DNA of 64,000 bases from an uncultured Porphyromonas sp. (GCF_938046015.1 NZ_CALIXW010000035.1:62001-126000); one strand, 5' to 3'. Counted from the first letter of the stretch, positions 36,874 through 45,846 are shown. Numbers and translations are program-made. Notes: generated by a model not told the origin, from the sequence alone.

Positions 36874-36902
36874 TGACGTGCTATTATATGTCCTTGTTCG
36901 TA

Positions 36903-36910
36903 CAAAGATA
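36903..36910 (-). promoter_or_regulatory. -7 element of the thrS operon
   Basis: Minus-strand TATCTTTG matches TAnnTTTG. The predicted leader is about 23 nt. Array G begins 56 bp further upstream. Confidence 0.65.
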
Positions 36911-36965
36911 CGATAATCTGCCGTGGCGTGTCGCCCAGCGAGGGGATAGCCTTCGCGCAGCTCCG

Positions 36966-37047
36966 TGAGTGATATCCCTCAGCCTGCTGACTGCCGTCCC
37001 TCAGTGAGCTGACTGCCGTCCCTCAGCCTCCTTACGGATACCCCTCA
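36966..37047 (+). repeat. 22-bp-period palindromic array G (4 units)
   Basis: Units at 36966, 36988, 37010 and 37032, all 22 bp apart: TGAGTGATATCCCTCA, TGACTGCCGTCCCTCA, TGACTGCCGTCCCTCA, TTACGGATACCCCTCA. Centres run TA-CG-CG-TA. Units 2 and 3 are identical. It lies in the 383-bp gap 36874-37256 between the thrS promoter and the 3' end of mutS2; nothing else is recognised there. Confidence 0.93.
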
Positions 37048-37256
37048 GAGGCGCTCCCCTATAGAGCAGAAGTATGGCGGCAAGCGGCTTGGCTTCGTCC
37101 GAGCAGCTGGTGAGCTCCGGGAGAAGCGCTGCGCTAGGACTTTCACTGGAGGCTAAGACCCGGGTACTCCCAAGGGGCGGGCGCTGCGCTCCCTGACTCC
37201 TCAAGGGCAGCAGCGAAGCCCAAGGCCTTCACCTTCCTTAGCCTCGATAGCCTCGG

Positions 37257-39851
37257 CTACTCCATGTGGACGACCGTGATGCCTGCCCCGCCGAAGCGTA
37301 CATCCTCGTCGTGGAAGTCCGCCACGCCGCGCACCCCACGGAGGTAGCTGCGTATGGCCTCGCGTAGCGCCCCCGTGCCCGTGCCGTGCAGGATACGTAC
37401 CTGCCCGACCCCGAGCTGCAGGGCCTCGTCGACGTAGTAGCCTACGGCATCCAGCGCCTCACCAGCTCGGAAGCCGCGTACATCTAGCTCGTGGCGGAAG
37501 TGCAAGCGCTTCTGATGGATCTGGTCGATGATGCTGGAGGCCTGTGGCTGGATGGGCTGCTGATGCTGCTGGCGCTTGAGACGGCCTGCCTCGCCCTTGG
37601 TAGCGAGCTGCAGACGGCTCAGCGGGACGGTGGTCTTGAGCGCTCCGAGGGCGACGACAGCCTCACGGTCGCTGAGCGAGAGCACCTGTCCCAGCGCCTT
37701 CTGCCCCTCGATACGGACGGTGCTGCCGACGCTGATCTCCCCCAGCACGCTATGGCTAGCGGCGGCCTCGCGCTCGGTGTCGGTGACGAGGCTAGAGAGG
37801 CGAGGCTGCTCCTTGGGCTGGGCCTTGCCCTTGGCACGGCGCTCACGGCGCGCTAGGAGGCGCTCCACCTCGCGCTGTGTCTTCTTGGCTGCGGCCAGCT
37901 GCAGGGCTTCTTCCTCGGCCGATAGCCCCTCCTTGTACTCGGTGAGCTGCTGACGGATGAGGCGCGTCTGATCCTTGGCGGCCTCGGCCTCGCGGATCTC
38001 GCGGATGGTGCGCTCGATACGTCCGCCCGCCTCCTGGATGATGCGGGCTGCCTCGCGACGAGCCTCCTCGAGGATCTTCTTGCGCTCGCTCTTGAGGTGC
38101 TCCGTACCCTCGTCGAAGCGCTGGCGCGCCTCCTGCAGGGCACGCTCGTCCTGACGGATGCTCTGGCGCTTGGTCTCCCAGTAGCGCTTGTCGCGGATAA
38201 TGTCCTGCAGGTACTTATCCATGTCGATGTACTCGCTGCCTACCTGCTCGGAGACCTCGGCGATGACGTCCTCGGGGAGGCCGATCTTGCGGGCGATCTC
38301 GATGGCGAAGGAGCTCCCCGGGCGCCCGATGGAGAGGCGGAAGAGGGGGCGCATCTCGTGGCGATCGTAGAGCATGGCGCCGTTGATGAGCCCGGGATGG
38401 TCCTCGGCGTAGGTCTTGAGGTTCTGGTAGTGCGTCGTGATGACGCCGAAGGCGCCCTGGTCATTGAAGCGGTGCAGCAGCGCCTGAGCGATGGCGCCGC
38501 CTATGGTGGGCTCGGTACCGCCGCCGAATTCGTCTATCAGCAGTAGGCTCGCACGGTCGGCGTAGCGCACGAAGTGCTTCATGTTCCTCAGGTGCGAGCT
38601 ATAGGTGCTGAGGTCGTCATCTATGCTCTGCTCGTCGCCGATGTCGATGTAGAGCCGCTCGAAGATCCCTGCCTCGGAGTGATCCTGCACGGGGATGGGC
38701 AGGCCGCATTGTAGGAGGTACTGCAGTAGACCCACGGTCTTGAGGCAGACAGACTTCCCCCCAGCGTTGGGCCCCGAGATGAGCAGGATGCGCGCATCGG
38801 GGGCCTGGAGCGTGATGTCTAGGGGGACGATGCTCCGCCCCGAGGCGCTGAGCGAGCGCTGCAGCAGGGGGTGGCGTGCGCCGTACCATTCTAGGCGTGG
38901 CTCGGGGCTAAGGCGCGGACACTGTGCCCCCAGCTCCAGCGCCCAGTGCGCCTTGGCGTAGACGAAGTCGTAGGTCGCCAGCAGCTCGTAGCTCTCCAGT
39001 AGGTGACGGAGGTTGGGGCGTAGTCTATTGGCTACCTCGGTAAGGATACGGATGACCTCGCGACGCTCCTCGCTCTCCAGCTCGCGGATACGGTTGTTGG
39101 CCTCGACGAGCTCTACGGGCTCGATGTAGACGGTCTTCCCCGTGGCGGACTCATCGTGGACGATGCCGCGGATCTTACGCTTGTGCATGGGGCTGACGGG
39201 GATCACGAGGCGCCCATCGCGTAGGGCGGGCTGCACGTCCTGCTCCACCCAGCCCTCGCGGCGTGCACCTGTGAGGATGCGCTGCAGCATACCCGAGAGG
39301 CTGCGCTCGGTCTCGGCGAGCGTGCGGCGTATCTGCAGCAGTTCGCGCGAGGCATTGTCGCGGAGGCGTCCCTCCTCGGTCAGGAGGCTCCTCAGATGCT
39401 GCTCGACCTTGGGGAAGGTAGGTCGGTCCTCGAGCAGCGCCGTAAGGCGGGGATAGAGGTAGACGAGGCTCTCGTCGGCGCGCTCGCCCGTGCTCTGCTC
39501 CTCGGTGAAGAAGCGGTGCAGGGCGTGCAGCGTCTCCAGCATGCGGAGCAGATCCTGCAGCTCCAGCTCCTCGACATAGGTGCCCTGAGGGCGTATACGG
39601 TGCAGCGCCTCGCGGCAGTCCACGATCTGGAGGCTGGGCAACTGGTGCTCGCTGGTGAGGAGCTGCATCATCTCGCGCGTCTCCTCCAGCTCGAGGGAGA
39701 TACGCTCGTAGTCGGCAGAGGCCTCTAGCGAGAGCATGCGCTCGCGCCCCAGCGAGGAGGCGCAGTGGTCGGCCAGCAGCTGGCGCAGCTCCACGAAGCC
39801 GATCTTGTCGACGAAGTTATGGGGATATAGGTCTAGTGTCTGGCTATTCAT
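37257..39851 (-). CDS. mutS2: MutS2 family ATPase/endonuclease
   Basis: 864 residues. Family members limit recombination or rescue collided ribosomes. Seen: MutS core with a Walker A loop GPNAGGKS (about 359-366), LIDEFGGGTEPTIGGAIAQALL (Walker B and signature), a long charged coiled coil (about 520-640), and a C-terminal Smr nuclease domain with ELDVRGFRAGEALDAV and HGTGTGALREAI. The mismatch-recognition domain of MutS is absent, as expected. It stands alone on the minus strand. No clear promoter match was found upstream. Confidence 0.95.
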   Translation of the reverse strand: MNSQTLDLYPHNFVDKIGFVELRQLLADHCASSLGRERMLSLEASADYERISLELEETREMMQLLTSEHQLPSLQIVDCREALHRIRPQGTYVEELELQDLLRMLETLHALHRFFTEEQSTGERADESLVYLYPRLTALLEDRPTFPKVEQHLRSLLTEEGRLRDNASRELLQIRRTLAETERSLSGMLQRILTGARREGWVEQDVQPALRDGRLVIPVSPMHKRKIRGIVHDESATGKTVYIEPVELVEANNRIRELESEERREVIRILTEVANRLRPNLRHLLESYELLATYDFVYAKAHWALELGAQCPRLSPEPRLEWYGARHPLLQRSLSASGRSIVPLDITLQAPDARILLISGPNAGGKSVCLKTVGLLQYLLQCGLPIPVQDHSEAGIFERLYIDIGDEQSIDDDLSTYSSHLRNMKHFVRYADRASLLLIDEFGGGTEPTIGGAIAQALLHRFNDQGAFGVITTHYQNLKTYAEDHPGLINGAMLYDRHEMRPLFRLSIGRPGSSFAIEIARKIGLPEDVIAEVSEQVGSEYIDMDKYLQDIIRDKRYWETKRQSIRQDERALQEARQRFDEGTEHLKSERKKILEEARREAARIIQEAGGRIERTIREIREAEAAKDQTRLIRQQLTEYKEGLSAEEEALQLAAAKKTQREVERLLARRERRAKGKAQPKEQPRLSSLVTDTEREAAASHSVLGEISVGSTVRIEGQKALGQVLSLSDREAVVALGALKTTVPLSRLQLATKGEAGRLKRQQHQQPIQPQASSIIDQIHQKRLHFRHELDVRGFRAGEALDAVGYYVDEALQLGVGQVRILHGTGTGALREAIRSYLRGVRGVADFHDEDVRFGGAGITVVHME

Positions 39852-39954
39852 ACCATATATATAACAAGGAAAAGGGCAGACCGATCATACGGCTTGCCCT
39901 CGCCTCTAGGGGCGGAGCAGCCTGCTCCTCCCTAGTGTGGTGGTGAGCTGTGCC

Positions 39955-40539
39955 CTAGCGGCGCTTGGTCTTCTTCTTACGCACTGACCAGCCGAAGTGC
40001 CCGAGGTATTCGCCTAGGCCGAAGTACTGTCCGTGCGCGTAGACCAAGAGGCCAGCGCGCTGCATGTCGAAGGCTCCCGTCTCGGGATCTATGTACTGCT
40101 CGTCGGCGCGTATGCCTACGACTTCCGCTAGGAACATGTCGTGGCTACCTAGGGGCGTGATCTCACGCACGCGGCACTCGATGCTGATGGGGGATTCGAC
40201 CACTAGGGGCACACCGAGCACACTGCCTGCCTCCTTGGTGAAGCCACAGCGCTCGAACTTGTCCTCCCTACGCCCCGAGACGACCCCGCACCAGTCGGTC
40301 TCCCGTGCCATGGCGCGTGTGGTGAGGTTGATGCCAAAGGCGCCCCGCTCCTTGATGATGTGGTAGGAGTGGCGCTCGGGGCGTATGCCCACTACGCACA
40401 TCGGCGGATTGGTGCAGACGGTGCTGACCCAGGAGGCTGTCAGGAGGTTGCTCTCCTCGCCCTCGCCCATACCGCCGCAGCTGATCAGCACGGCAGGGAG
40501 CGGGTAGATGAGGGTACCGGGCTTCCAGTCCGTCCTCAT
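39955..40539 (-). CDS. flavin reductase (flavoredoxin) family protein
   Basis: 194 residues from the ATG at 40539, whose ATGA overlaps the pyrI stop; the longer frame reading upstream is antisense to or overlaps pyrI and is rejected. FMN-binding split-barrel motifs are seen: PAVLISCGG, NLLTASWVSTVCTNPPMCVVGIRP, HSYHIIKERGAFGINL, and SPISIECRVREITPLGSHDMFLAEVV. The family uses FMN for reduction reactions or acts as electron carriers. Coupling to pyrBI is unusual but may be simply positional. Substrate unknown. Confidence 0.9.
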   Translation of the reverse strand: MRTDWKPGTLIYPLPAVLISCGGMGEGEESNLLTASWVSTVCTNPPMCVVGIRPERHSYHIIKERGAFGINLTTRAMARETDWCGVVSGRREDKFERCGFTKEAGSVLGVPLVVESPISIECRVREITPLGSHDMFLAEVVGIRADEQYIDPETGAFDMQRAGLLVYAHGQYFGLGEYLGHFGWSVRKKKTKRR

Positions 40540-41000
40540 AGCAGCTCGGCCTGCTCGGCGGGCGTCTTGCGCCCACAGTAGTGGCACTCGAGGATCACGG
40601 TGCCGTCCTCGGGATGCGTCGCCACGTGGAAGTGCGTACGCATGGGCTCGGCATTGGTGATGCACTTAGGATTGGGGCAGCGGGCTAGGTCGTAGACCTC
40701 GTGGGGGAGCTCGACCTGGCGCTTCTCGATCACCTCATAGTCCTGGATGCGATTGAGGTGTACCTCGGGGGCGATGAGGGCTATCTTGTCGAGCTCGCGC
40801 GAGGAGACCTTGTGGTCCGAGAGCTTGATGACGCCCTTGCGCTGCTGGCGGGCACTCTGCAGGTTGTTGCCTATGGTCACGGGGGTCGTCAGCTGCTGTA
40901 GGCGCAGCAGCGAGACGATGGCGAAGAGCTTGTCGGCAGGTATATGGTCGAGGACGATACCGTTTTGGATGGCTTCGACCAGCATTTTCTCTTTAGGCAT
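40536..41000 (-). CDS. pyrI: aspartate carbamoyltransferase regulatory chain
   Basis: 154 residues, the size of E. coli PyrI. The N-terminal allosteric domain has the AIQNGIVLDHIPA motif. The C-terminal zinc domain has four cysteines (CPNPKC and CHYC) with VIEKRQVELPHEVYDLARCPN. It binds nucleotide effectors and forms the dodecamer with PyrB. It lies 13 bp after pyrB, and its TGA overlaps the ATG of the flavin reductase gene. Confidence 0.97.
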   Translation of the reverse strand: MPKEKMLVEAIQNGIVLDHIPADKLFAIVSLLRLQQLTTPVTIGNNLQSARQQRKGVIKLSDHKVSSRELDKIALIAPEVHLNRIQDYEVIEKRQVELPHEVYDLARCPNPKCITNAEPMRTHFHVATHPEDGTVILECHYCGRKTPAEQAELL

Positions 41001-41013
41001 GGGGCAGGGAGGC

Positions 41014-41928
41014 TTAGTTGTCTATCTCTATGTTGAGCACCTCGCAGAGGATGGACTGGCGTACGTAGAGCCCGTTCTGCGCCTGCTGGACGAAGTAGGC
41101 CTGCGGCGTGTCGTCCACGTCCTGCGCGATCTCCCCGACGCGCGGCAGCGGGTGGAGGATGCGCATCGTCGGGCGGCACCCCTCGAGCATGGAGCGGGTC
41201 AGCACGTAGACGTTCTTGACGCGCTCATACTCCTCGGGATCTATGAAGCGCTCGCGCTGCACGCGCGTCATATAGAGGATGTCTACCGACTGGATGACCT
41301 CGGAGCTGAAGTCCGTCGTCTCGGTGAAGGGGATACCGTGCAGGCGGCAGAAGTCCTTGCACTCCTCGGGCATACGCAGCTCGGGGGGCGAGACGAAGAT
41401 GAAGCGGGGGCGGAAGTGCGCCATCCCCTCGATGAGCGAGTGCACTGTACGCCCGTACTTGAGGTCCCCCACCAGGGCGATGGTGCGATCGAAGAGCGTG
41501 CCCTGCGTCTTGCGTATGGAGTAGAGATCGAGCAGCGTCTGCGAGGGATGCTGGTTGGCCCCGTCGCCCGCATTGACGATAGGCGTGCGGTCGAGCTCCG
41601 AGGCATAGAGGGCAGCGCCCTCGAGGAAGTGACGCATGACGATGACATCGGCGTAGTTGGCGACCATGGAGATGGTGTCCTTGAGCGACTCGCCCTTGGA
41701 GGAGCTGGAGGTCGCTGCATCGGAGAAGCCGATGACGCGCCCGCCGAGTCGATTGACGGCGGTCTCGAAGCTCAAGCGCGTACGGGTGGAGGGCTCGAAG
41801 AAGAGGGTCGCCACGATGCGTCCCTCCAGGAGCTTACGATTGGGGCAGTTCTCGAAGAGCGCAGCTCGGTCGAGCAGGCGGATGATCTCCGAGCTGTCTA
41901 GCTGATTGATCGATACTAGATGCTTCAT
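41014..41928 (-). CDS. pyrB: aspartate carbamoyltransferase catalytic chain
   Basis: Commits carbamoyl phosphate and aspartate to pyrimidine synthesis. 304 residues. Seen: the carbamoyl-phosphate motif FFEPSTRTRLSFE, SSSKGESLKDT, NAGDGANQHPSQTLLDLY, and the C-terminal HPLPRVGEIAQDVD. All catalytic motifs are intact. First gene of pyrB-pyrI-flavin reductase. The predicted leader is only about 14 nt, so pyrimidine attenuation of the E. coli kind is unlikely. Confidence 0.98.
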   Translation of the reverse strand: MKHLVSINQLDSSEIIRLLDRAALFENCPNRKLLEGRIVATLFFEPSTRTRLSFETAVNRLGGRVIGFSDAATSSSSKGESLKDTISMVANYADVIVMRHFLEGAALYASELDRTPIVNAGDGANQHPSQTLLDLYSIRKTQGTLFDRTIALVGDLKYGRTVHSLIEGMAHFRPRFIFVSPPELRMPEECKDFCRLHGIPFTETTDFSSEVIQSVDILYMTRVQRERFIDPEEYERVKNVYVLTRSMLEGCRPTMRILHPLPRVGEIAQDVDDTPQAYFVQQAQNGLYVRQSILCEVLNIEIDN

Positions 41929-41948
41929 ATCTTGTCGCTAAGTGTGAG

Positions 41949-41956
41949 CAAAGGTA
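41949..41956 (-). promoter_or_regulatory. -7 element of the pyrB operon
   Basis: Minus-strand TACCTTTG matches TAnnTTTG, about 20 bp upstream of the pyrB ATG. Confidence 0.6.
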
Positions 41957-42089
41957 ACACTAATTCGCTAGGCTCGGCGCGCCCTGCCCCCGCTTGCTCG
42001 GCACTAGGCTAAGATCTCCCGTCCGCGGCTCCTCCAAGCGTCGCTCCCCTGCGCCCTCCAGCACCGCAGCTCTACAGGCGGAGCCCCCG

Positions 42090-42171
42090 TGAGGGATATC
42101 CCTCAGCCCTCTGAGGGACGCCAGTTAAGCGGCTAAGGGACGCCAGTGGCGAGCGTGAGAGATAGCAGTCA
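42090..42171 (-). repeat. 22-bp-period palindromic array H (4 units)
   Basis: Units at 42090, 42112, 42134 and 42156, all 22 bp apart: TGAGGGATATCCCTCA, TGAGGGACGCCAGTTA, TAAGGGACGCCAGTGG, TGAGAGATAGCAGTCA. Centres TA-CG-CG-TA. The left half is the conserved one, so it reads on the minus strand, but here the perfect unit is last in that direction, unlike most arrays. It lies midway in the divergent gap 41929-42336 between pyrB and the prenyl synthase promoters. Confidence 0.92.
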
Positions 42172-42302
42172 GCTCGCTGGAGCAGGTTTGTCGCCTCGGG
42201 GCGGGGCTGTTCCTTCTTGGCTGTGGAGCTAGGGTATCGCGCTCGCATCCTTGCCTTTGGCTGGAATTCTGCCACAGGGCCAGGCATCTGTCGGATTATC
42301 CG

Positions 42303-42310
42303 TATTTTTG
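42303..42310 (+). promoter_or_regulatory. -7 element of the polyprenyl synthase gene
   Basis: TATTTTTG matches TAnnTTTG. The predicted leader is about 20 nt. Confidence 0.65.
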
Positions 42311-42336
42311 CACTAATAGATAATTAAGGACTGCTC

Positions 42337-43317
42337 ATGGATCAACTAGATAAGATCAAGGCGCCCATCGCAACGCTGGTGGACAACTTCCATAGCCAAT
42401 TTGCCGAGATACTGGCGACCAAGTCGGAGTGGCTGGGGCGTGCCATCGAGCTGCTCAGTGCCTCTACGGGCAAGAAGGTGCGCCCTATCCTCGTGGCACT
42501 CCTCTCGGGCCTCCCCGAGGGGAAGAGCCCCGTGCAGCGCAGCATCGATGCCGCCGTCCTGCTGGAGCTGATCCATACCGCGACCCTCATCCATGACGAC
42601 GTCATCGACGAGGCCAAGACGCGCCGCGGACGCCCTACGCTCGGGGCGATCTTCGACAATCGCGTGTCTGTCCTGATGGGTGACTTCATCCTCTCCTCGG
42701 CGCTGATCGGCGCCATCGCGCTGCGTGACCTCGAGGTGATGGCTATCGTCTCGGGCATCGGGCGCGAGCTCACGGAGGGCGAGATCCGTCAGTTCGAGAG
42801 CGCCGACAGCCTGCGCCTCGACGAGGCAAACTACTACGAGATCATTAGGCAGAAGACGGCCGTCCTCTTCGCCAGCTGTGCTCGCATCGCCGCTATCACC
42901 ACGGGGGCAAGCACGGAGGACAAGGAGCGCTTCACCCAGATCGGTGAGCTCCTGGGGATGGCCTTCCAGATACGAGACGATATCTTCGACTACTACAAGG
43001 GCGACGTAGGTAAGCCCACGGGCAACGACCTCCGCGAGGGTAAGGTCACGCTGCCCCTGCTGCACGTCCTACTCCAGCAGCCCGACAGACCCGAGACGAA
43101 GGAGGCGCTGGCGATCCTCAGCCAGCATCCGCTGAGCGAGGAGGGCGTGGCACAGCTGACCGAGCTCGCCATCCAGGGCGGAGGGATCCGCTACGCCGAG
43201 GAGCGCCTCATGCACTACATCGACGAGGCCAAGCAGCTCATCCTACACTATCCCGACAGTGCCTATAGACAGTCTCTCGTGGCGCTGGCCGACTACATCG
43301 CCGCGCGCAGCTATTAG
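42337..43317 (+). CDS. all-trans polyprenyl diphosphate synthase
   Basis: Isoprenoid chain elongation enzyme, 326 residues. The first aspartate-rich motif is DDVIDEAKTRRG and the second is DDIFDYYKGD, with GKKVRP (substrate-binding K and R) near the N-terminus and KVTLPLLHVL after the second motif. In this phylum such enzymes usually make the side chain of menaquinone (octaprenyl or longer), an inference that sequence alone cannot settle; a small residue (A/S) upstream of the first motif fits a long product. It has its own promoter and is followed 41 bp later by the metallophosphoesterase-like gene. Confidence 0.93.
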   Translation: MDQLDKIKAPIATLVDNFHSQFAEILATKSEWLGRAIELLSASTGKKVRPILVALLSGLPEGKSPVQRSIDAAVLLELIHTATLIHDDVIDEAKTRRGRPTLGAIFDNRVSVLMGDFILSSALIGAIALRDLEVMAIVSGIGRELTEGEIRQFESADSLRLDEANYYEIIRQKTAVLFASCARIAAITTGASTEDKERFTQIGELLGMAFQIRDDIFDYYKGDVGKPTGNDLREGKVTLPLLHVLLQQPDRPETKEALAILSQHPLSEEGVAQLTELAIQGGGIRYAEERLMHYIDEAKQLILHYPDSAYRQSLVALADYIAARSY

Positions 43318-43358
43318 CCTGCTGCCGCTCTTAGCCCCATTCATCGAAGCCCCTAGGG

Positions 43359-44861
43359 ATGCCACGCCGCCAATCACCCAAGAAGCCCAAGCCGCTGCCC
43401 CCCAAGCCGAAGACCTATCTCGGTCTGCGCCTGTGGGTGCTGGCGCTGCTGGTGCTCGGGCTGGCGCTCATCGCCTGCGGCCTCTTCTTCCTCCTGCAGG
43501 CCGATCCCGACGAGCCCAGCTACCGTAGCCCGATGCGTATCGAGCGCGTGCAGCTGCTGCCAGGTGAGGACTACGCTCAGAGCCGTGTGGTGAGCTGGCG
43601 CTGTGGGGAGGAGCTTGCAGATAGCTACCTCCTGCTGAGCTACGAGCGCCCCAAGGGACGCCGTGGTCGCCTGCAGACCGAGACGCTGCGCTATCAGGCC
43701 GAGGGGCAGCAGGTCGTCACTGCCTCGGGGCGCGGCTGCTACTATCAGGTAGCCCTCGACAGCCTCCAGCCTGGGACGCAGTACCGCTACCGTCTCGTGA
43801 CGGGCGGGGTGCAGTCCGAGGTCTACAGCTTCCGTACGCCCATAGAGGCTGCGGACTCCCTACAGCTGGTTTACCTCGGGGCCCTGGACACAGCCACTCC
43901 CCAGCAGAAGCGTCAGCTGCTGGAGCGTATCGACCGCAGCTTCCCCGACCTAGATCTCTTAGCCCTCACGGGCAACTACCTCACGGGTGCCAACGATGCC
44001 GCTTGGGGGGCGTGGTACGAGCTCCTCGGCAGACGTTCCAGCCGTTTGCCCCAGCTCGTCGTGCCCGGCACCGCCTCCTATATCAAGGAGCATACGGGCT
44101 ATGCCCTCGACCCGCGCTGGCGGGCGCAGTACCCTTATCCTACCAATGGTCCCGAGGGCTACCTAGGGCGTAGCTACTATGTGGACTACCCCTATGTGCG
44201 CTTCGTCGTGCTGGACGCGGCGCGCCTCCTCAGCTGGGGCGGTATCCAGGTGCAGCGCAGCTGGATACGGCAGGCCCTGCAGTGCGACGAGCGTCAGTGG
44301 CGCATCGTGCTGCTGCACCTACCCGTAGACCGCGTGCTCGAGGAGCAGCAGCACCTGGTGATGCACTACTTCCTCCGCGACGAGCTCATAGCCGCGGGAG
44401 CTGACCTCATCCTGCAGGGGCACGACGGCTGCTATGGCCGTGCCTCGCAGCGCAGTGCCGCGGGGGACACGATCCCCCCAGTCCTCGTGGTGAGCCCAGC
44501 GGTAAGCCAGGAGGCGCACAACACCTTCGACAAGGGCTATGATCGCCTCGGTACGGGCCTGGCGCTCTACCAACATATCGTCGTCAGCCGCCGTCAGCTG
44601 CACTACAGCGCCTATCGCCTCGGCACTGCTCCGCCCGATAGTTTGGCTGATCGGGATAGCCTCTATGACGAGCTCGTACTGCGTCGCACGGAGACGGGCG
44701 AACTGAAGTTCGTCGACCGTGCCCGTGCCCTTCCCGAGATCTTCAACTATAATGCCTTTGCCTCCAGCAAGCGTGGGCAGAAGAAGGCCGCCCAGTATCA
44801 GCACGAACTGGAGGCTCGTCAGCGTGCCCGCCGTGAGGCGCTCAAGAAACGACCTAAGTAG
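43359..44861 (+). CDS. metallophosphoesterase-fold protein with degenerate metal motifs
   Basis: 500 residues: a basic Pro/Lys-rich N-terminus, one membrane anchor (about 26-47, LWVLALLVLGLALIACGLFFL), a fibronectin-like purple-acid-phosphatase N-domain (about 60-160, ending YRLVTGGVQSEVYSFRTP), and a calcineurin-like domain. The surrounding framework is conserved (TNGPEGYLGRSYYVDYPYVRFVVLD, ILQGHD), but the usual metal ligands are altered: GDxQ is LGALDT, LGDL is LTGNYL, GNHD is PGTASY, HHP is LHLP and GHDHxY is GHDGCY. It is therefore probably a non-catalytic relative. It follows the prenyl synthase by 41 bp and precedes yicC by 23 bp. Confidence 0.85.
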   Translation: MPRRQSPKKPKPLPPKPKTYLGLRLWVLALLVLGLALIACGLFFLLQADPDEPSYRSPMRIERVQLLPGEDYAQSRVVSWRCGEELADSYLLLSYERPKGRRGRLQTETLRYQAEGQQVVTASGRGCYYQVALDSLQPGTQYRYRLVTGGVQSEVYSFRTPIEAADSLQLVYLGALDTATPQQKRQLLERIDRSFPDLDLLALTGNYLTGANDAAWGAWYELLGRRSSRLPQLVVPGTASYIKEHTGYALDPRWRAQYPYPTNGPEGYLGRSYYVDYPYVRFVVLDAARLLSWGGIQVQRSWIRQALQCDERQWRIVLLHLPVDRVLEEQQHLVMHYFLRDELIAAGADLILQGHDGCYGRASQRSAAGDTIPPVLVVSPAVSQEAHNTFDKGYDRLGTGLALYQHIVVSRRQLHYSAYRLGTAPPDSLADRDSLYDELVLRRTETGELKFVDRARALPEIFNYNAFASSKRGQKKAAQYQHELEARQRARREALKKRPK

Positions 44862-44884
44862 ACGCTCTAAATACTTCCACAGCT

Positions 44885-45772
44885 ATGATATACTCTATGA
44901 CGGGCTTCGGTAAGGCCGCCCTGCGCTACGGTTCGCGTACCATCACCGTAGCCATCAAGTCCCTCAACAGCAAGCAGGCCGACCTCTCGGCACGTGTCCC
45001 CTCGGCCTACCGCACGGCCGAGCTCGAGCTGCGTAGCCTCATCACCAGCCAGCTACAGCGGGGCAAGATCGACCTCAGCATCAGCATCGATGACGACGCC
45101 CTCGAGGGTAACGCCAGCCTCATCAACCGCGAGGCACTCATCGGCTATGTCCATCAGCTGAGAGCGCTGAGTAGCGAGCTGGGACAGGAGCTTCCCCTCG
45201 ACACGGCAGCGCTCCTTCGCCTGCCTGGCGTCCTCGATAGCGAGAGCACGCGTCAGCCCGAGCTCGGGGAAGAGGAGCTGGCGGTGCTTCGCCAGGCTAC
45301 ACAGCAGGCGGTGGACGAGCTTACGGAGTTTCGCCGTCAGGAGGGCGTCATGCTCTACGAGGTGCTCGCCGAGCGCATCCAGCACATCACGGCACTGCTG
45401 GCGGAGATCACCTATCCTGAGGCCGAGCGCATCCAGCAGGTGCGTCAGCGCCTCGAGGAAGGCCTGCGCAAGCTCATGCCCAGCGGGGACTACGACCGCT
45501 CGCGCCTCGAGCAGGAGCTCATCTACTACATCGAGAAGCTCGATATCAACGAGGAGAAGTCACGCCTGGCGCACCACCTCAGCTACTTCATGGAGGTACT
45601 GGACGCGCCGCAGCCCGGGCAGGGTAAGACGCTCGGCTTTATCGCTCAGGAGATCGGCCGCGAGATCAACACCATGGGCTCCAAGAGCAATCACGCTGCT
45701 ATGCAGCAGCTCGTCGTGCAGATGAAGGATGAGTTGGAGCAGATCAAGGAGCAGGTGCTGAACGTCCTCTAA
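44885..45772 (+). CDS. yicC: YicC-family endoribonuclease
   Basis: 295 residues, the usual size. N-terminal MTGFGKAALRYGSRTITVAIKSLNSKQADLSARVP and the C-terminal DUF1732 motif EIGREINTMGSKSNHAAMQQLVVQMKDELEQIKEQVLNVL (described in pieces) identify the family; E. coli YicC cleaves certain small RNAs. In many bacteria yicC is followed by gmk, but here it is followed by a strong terminator, so that link is broken. Confidence 0.93.
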   Translation: MIYSMTGFGKAALRYGSRTITVAIKSLNSKQADLSARVPSAYRTAELELRSLITSQLQRGKIDLSISIDDDALEGNASLINREALIGYVHQLRALSSELGQELPLDTAALLRLPGVLDSESTRQPELGEEELAVLRQATQQAVDELTEFRRQEGVMLYEVLAERIQHITALLAEITYPEAERIQQVRQRLEEGLRKLMPSGDYDRSRLEQELIYYIEKLDINEEKSRLAHHLSYFMEVLDAPQPGQGKTLGFIAQEIGREINTMGSKSNHAAMQQLVVQMKDELEQIKEQVLNVL

Positions 45773-45796
45773 GGTCGCTGCCGACCCCTCGATAGC

Positions 45797-45846
45797 AAAG
45801 GCCGCGGGCCCAAGTCTACCTATGAGACTCGGGCCCGCGGCCTTTT
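45797..45846. terminator. bidirectional terminator between yicC and the marR-like gene
   Basis: AAAGGCCGCGGGCCC (45797-45811) pairs with GGGCCCGCGGCCTTTT (45831-45846), with an inner AGTCT/AGACT helix. A-tract and T-tract flank both sides, so it can serve both convergent units. Confidence 0.9.

Noticed and set aside
36874..36902. T-box or other riboswitch upstream of thrS
   Set aside because: The predicted leader is only about 23 nt, too short for such structures.
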